Shown here: positions 40,584 to 42,756 of the stretch, one piece after another | Numbering within the stretch: position 1 is the stretch's first letter | How the letters are laid out: each line of letters starts with the position of its first letter | Source of the DNA: Halogeometricum pallidum JCM 14848 | GTDB lineage: Archaea > Halobacteriota > Halobacteria > Halobacteriales > Haloferacaceae | Assembly: GCF_000337095.1 (NCBI RefSeq) | Contig: NZ_AOIV01000023.1 | Location: forward strand, 101,505-144,260 | Direction of reading: 5' to 3' | Length of the DNA: 42,756 bases | The notes under the pieces: model-generated | What the model saw: only the letters and a program-made list of their open reading frames with translations | What the model was told of the DNA's origin: nothing | Databases searched by the model: none | Program-made: the position numbers and the translations under genes

Positions 40584-42131
40584 TCAGTCGTCCGACTCGG
40601 ACGCCAGGTCTTCGACCGCGGGGCCGTCGATGACGCCGCCCTCGTAGTCGAACCGGGAGCCGTGACACGGGCAGTCCCACGTCCGGTCGCCGTCGTTCCA
40701 CTCGACCAGACAGCCCATGTGCGGGCAGACGGCCGAGACGGCGTGCACGTCGCCGTCGGCGTCGCGGTAGACGCCGCAGACGTCGTCTCCGTCGCGGAGC
40801 ACCGTCGCCTCGTCGACGTCGAGGTTTCGCATCTCCTCGGCGCGCGGTTTCGTCAGCCAGTCGCCGACGAACGACGCCGCCACGTCCGCGTTCTCCTTCA
40901 CGAAGTCGCCCGCCGCCGAGGGGGTGAACCGACTCGGGTCGAACACGTCGGCGTGGGGGTTCGGTTCGTCGCGGATCAGGTCGGCGATGATTCGTCCCCC
41001 GGCGGTGCCGTTCGTCATCCCCCACCCGTCGAAACCGGTGGCGACGTAGACGCCGTCGGAGACGGGGCCCATCTCGCCGACGTACGGTAGGTCGTCGACG
41101 GGCGTGAAGTCCTGCGTCGACCAGCGACACTCGACCGATTCCACCTCGAAGTGCTCGCGGGCCTGTCGTTCCAGTCGTTCGTACCGCTGGCTGGTGCTCC
41201 CACCCTTTCCAGTCTGGTGGTTCTGTCCACCGACGAGCACTATCGGGTCGTCGTCGGCGCTGGCCCCGGCCGACCGAATCGAGAGGTAGGGTTCGGACTC
41301 GCGGTAGAAGTGCGCCTCCGTCGGCGGGTCGGCGACGCGAACGCCGACGACGAACGAGTGCTTCGGCGTCTGCCGGGCGAAGTAGCCCCCGCGGTCGAAG
41401 ACGGGAAAGTGGGTGGCGACGACCACGTCGTCGGCGACGACGTTCCCGCGTTCGGTCCGCACGCGGTGCGGCGCGCCCGTATCGAGGTCCGTCGCCCGCG
41501 TCCGCTCGAATATTTCGCCGCCCGCGTCGACGACGGCGTCCGCGAGGGCGAACAGGTACGCCCGCGGGTCGAACTGCGCCTGGTCGTCGAACCGGACGGC
41601 GCCGACGGCGTCCTCGGAGACGGTCACCTCCTCGACCAGCGACGCCGGCAGGCCGGCCCGTCGGGCGGCTTCGACCTCCGACTCCACCGTCTCGCGCTTC
41701 GAGTCGTCCTCCGTGTAGACGTACGCCGGGAGGCGGCGGAACCCGGTGTCGATATCGGCGGCCTCGCACCGGCGTTCAACGTAGTCGATGGCCGCCTCGT
41801 TCGCCTCGGCGTACCCGCGGGCCGTCTCCTCGCCGAACTCGTCGACGAGGCCGGCGTACCGAAAGCCGTGCTGGGAGGTCACCTTGGCCGACGACCGGGC
41901 GGTGACGCCCTCGCCGACGCGTTCGCGTTCGACGACGGCGACGTCGCGGCCCGCCTCCGCGAGTTCCAGCGCCGCCGTGAGACCGGGGATGCCGGCGCCG
42001 ACGACGGCGACGTCCGCGCGCACGTCCGTTTCGAGGGGGTCGTACGGCGGCCCGGACGCCGTGCGGAACCAGTAGGCGTCCCGTTCGGCGGTCGATTCGT
42101 TCCGCTCGGTGGATGGGGTATCGCGAGACAT
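40584..42131 (-). CDS. FAD-dependent oxidoreductase fused to a C-terminal Rieske domain
   Basis: A 515-residue protein. The N-terminal DAO-type flavoenzyme has the Rossmann GxGxxG (VVGAGIPGLTAALELA, near residue 43), a substrate domain, and VATGFDGWGMTNGTAGG in the C-terminal FAD motif. Residues from about 430 form a Rieske [2Fe-2S] domain with CPHMGC and CPCHGS, supplying two Cys and two His. This FAD-plus-Rieske layout occurs in a family of bacterial and archaeal oxidoreductases with unknown substrates; electrons probably pass between the flavin and the Rieske centre. ATG 42131 is followed by an acidic Ser/Thr-rich leader of about 35 residues. It is cytoplasmic by lack of a signal peptide. 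Confidence 0.9.
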   Translation of the reverse strand: MSRDTPSTERNESTAERDAYWFRTASGPPYDPLETDVRADVAVVGAGIPGLTAALELAEAGRDVAVVERERVGEGVTARSSAKVTSQHGFRYAGLVDEFGEETARGYAEANEAAIDYVERRCEAADIDTGFRRLPAYVYTEDDSKRETVESEVEAARRAGLPASLVEEVTVSEDAVGAVRFDDQAQFDPRAYLFALADAVVDAGGEIFERTRATDLDTGAPHRVRTERGNVVADDVVVATHFPVFDRGGYFARQTPKHSFVVGVRVADPPTEAHFYRESEPYLSIRSAGASADDDPIVLVGGQNHQTGKGGSTSQRYERLERQAREHFEVESVECRWSTQDFTPVDDLPYVGEMGPVSDGVYVATGFDGWGMTNGTAGGRIIADLIRDEPNPHADVFDPSRFTPSAAGDFVKENADVAASFVGDWLTKPRAEEMRNLDVDEATVLRDGDDVCGVYRDADGDVHAVSAVCPHMGCLVEWNDGDRTWDCPCHGSRFDYEGGVIDGPAVEDLASESDD

Positions 42132-42224
42132 GGTTGCGCCCCGCCTGCGGCGAGACAACGCAGATACCGACGCCGACAGCAAACGTCTGCCGGCCGACCG
42201 ACACGATCCGCCGAACTGACCCCG

Positions 42225-42245
42225 ACCCCTTCGTTTCGAGTGGAG
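42225..42245 (-). promoter_or_regulatory. ORB-like motif in the 42132-42293 gap
   Basis: The plus strand reads ACCCCTTCGTTTCGAGTGGA plus G, a close match to the oriC ORBs (exact in the 14-nt G-string and core half). It lies upstream of the FAD/Rieske gene and just after the 3' end of the permease gene, about 10 kb from the origin. Confidence 0.6.
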
Positions 42246-42293
42246 ATACCAACAGGTCAGACGGACCGACGCCGGCCGCGCAGGATGGGAGGG

Positions 42294-42741
42294 TCAGAAT
42301 CCGCCGCGACCGCCGGCCCGCCCGCCGAAGCGTTCGATGACGACGAAGCTGAGACCCGTGACCGCGAGGAGAACGCACCCCATCGCCGTCGCTGGGCCGA
42401 GTCGCCTTCCGAGGTAGCGCTGGACGGCGACGGGCATCGTGTAACTATTCGACCCCTCCGCGAGGATGACCGTCGAGTCGAACTCGCCGATGCTGATGGC
42501 GAAGGCGAACGCCGCGCCGGCGACGACGCCTGCGGCGACGAGCGGTAACTCGATATCGAGGAGCGCCCGGACGCGACTCGCGCCGAGCGTCCGCGCGGAC
42601 TCGACGAGTCGCGGGTCGAGGCCGCCGAGGAGGGGGGCGACGTTCCGCGTCACGAACGGGTACGCGCCGACGGCGTGCGCGGCGACGACGGCCAGCGCGC
42701 CGGTCACCTGTACGCGGGTGCCGAACACCACGGTACCGAAC
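42294..42741 (-). CDS. ABC transporter permease, C-terminal part (truncated by contig end)
   Basis: A binding-protein-dependent permease of the thiamine/iron/molybdate-like class. The EAA loop is visible (VESARTLGASRVRALLDIELPL, with the conserved Gly), followed by helices AAGVVAGAAFAFAISIGEFD and AMGCVLLAVTGLSFVVIERF. About 148 residues are visible. The beginning is lost at the contig edge, where the sequence runs into adapter-like bases, so the GTG near 42731 should not be taken as the true start. The ligand is unknown. ATPase and binding-protein genes would be expected beyond the window. Confidence 0.85.
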
Positions 42742-42756
42742 CTGTCTCTTATACAC
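42742..42756. other. Tn5/Nextera mosaic-end adapter remnant
   Basis: CTGTCTCTTATACAC is identical to the first 15 nt of the 19-bp Tn5 mosaic end used in tagmentation libraries (CTGTCTCTTATACACATCT). A coincidental match at the exact contig end is very unlikely. These bases should be treated as residual adapter. Confidence 0.9.

Noticed and set aside
1-42756. CRISPR array or cas genes
   Set aside because: No regularly spaced direct repeats or Cas proteins seen. The only related protein is TnpB.

Overview
The window is a high-GC contig from a halophilic archaeon (class Halobacteria). The evidence is the strongly acidic proteins, several promoters with a TATA-like box 24-28 nt before the start codon (leaderless style), archaeal replication proteins (Orc1/Cdc6, DNA polymerase D small subunit, Hef, Hel308), archaeal PurO and KEOPS Cgi121, and haloarchaeal origin recognition boxes (ORBs). 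The order orc1 - sec11 - polD small subunit - ... - lysC - tnaA on one side of an origin, with an Era-like GTPase / DUF2073 / zinc-ribbon trio on the other, is the layout I know from oriC1 of Haloferax volcanii. A Haloferacales relative (Haloferax/Halogeometricum-like) is therefore likely, but this is inferred from synteny.

The contig begins inside an IS200/IS605-family (IS1341-type) element. Its tnpB is broken by a 58-bp double-hairpin insertion, and its right end abuts the stop codon of malate dehydrogenase. The contig ends with 15 bases identical to the Tn5/Nextera mosaic end, so the last bases are probably library adapter and not genome.

Layout: 1-1.36 kb IS remnant; 1.36-7.2 kb mdh, a zinc-ribbon autoantigen-p27-like protein, a universal stress protein, the Hef repair helicase/nuclease and a three-cysteine ferredoxin; 7.3-10.3 kb the hel308-cgi121 operon, followed by a non-coding stretch with two ORB-like motifs; 10.6-13.4 kb a two-gene membrane/beta-propeller operon of unknown role; 13.6-16.4 kb an aldo/keto reductase, tRNA-Gln(CUG), an HNH endonuclease and about 0.9 kb of gene-free DNA rich in inverted repeats; 16.4-26.3 kb metabolic and transport genes (Mn-pyrophosphatase, CaCA exchanger, PurO, MFS, phosphoesterase, DedA-like, tryptophanase, aspartokinase); 26.3-32 kb an OYE-family enzyme, PolD small subunit, signal peptidase I and Orc1/Cdc6; 32.0-33.3 kb the replication origin; 33.3-35.7 kb arvA-arvB-arvC; 35.9-42.3 kb a MATE transporter, haloarchaeal hypothetical genes, a methyltransferase and a FAD/Rieske oxidoreductase; then a truncated ABC permease.

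The central theme is replication and repair. An initiator, its ORB-flanked AT-rich origin and a replicative polymerase subunit lie together, with the vesicle-associated ArvABC GTPase system on the far side of the origin. The observations most worth checking are the ORB-like motifs away from the origin (10.3 and 42.2 kb), the 535-bp segment at 15.76-16.29 kb bounded by 14-bp inverted repeats, the hairpin insertion in tnpB, and the uncharacterised propeller/membrane operon.
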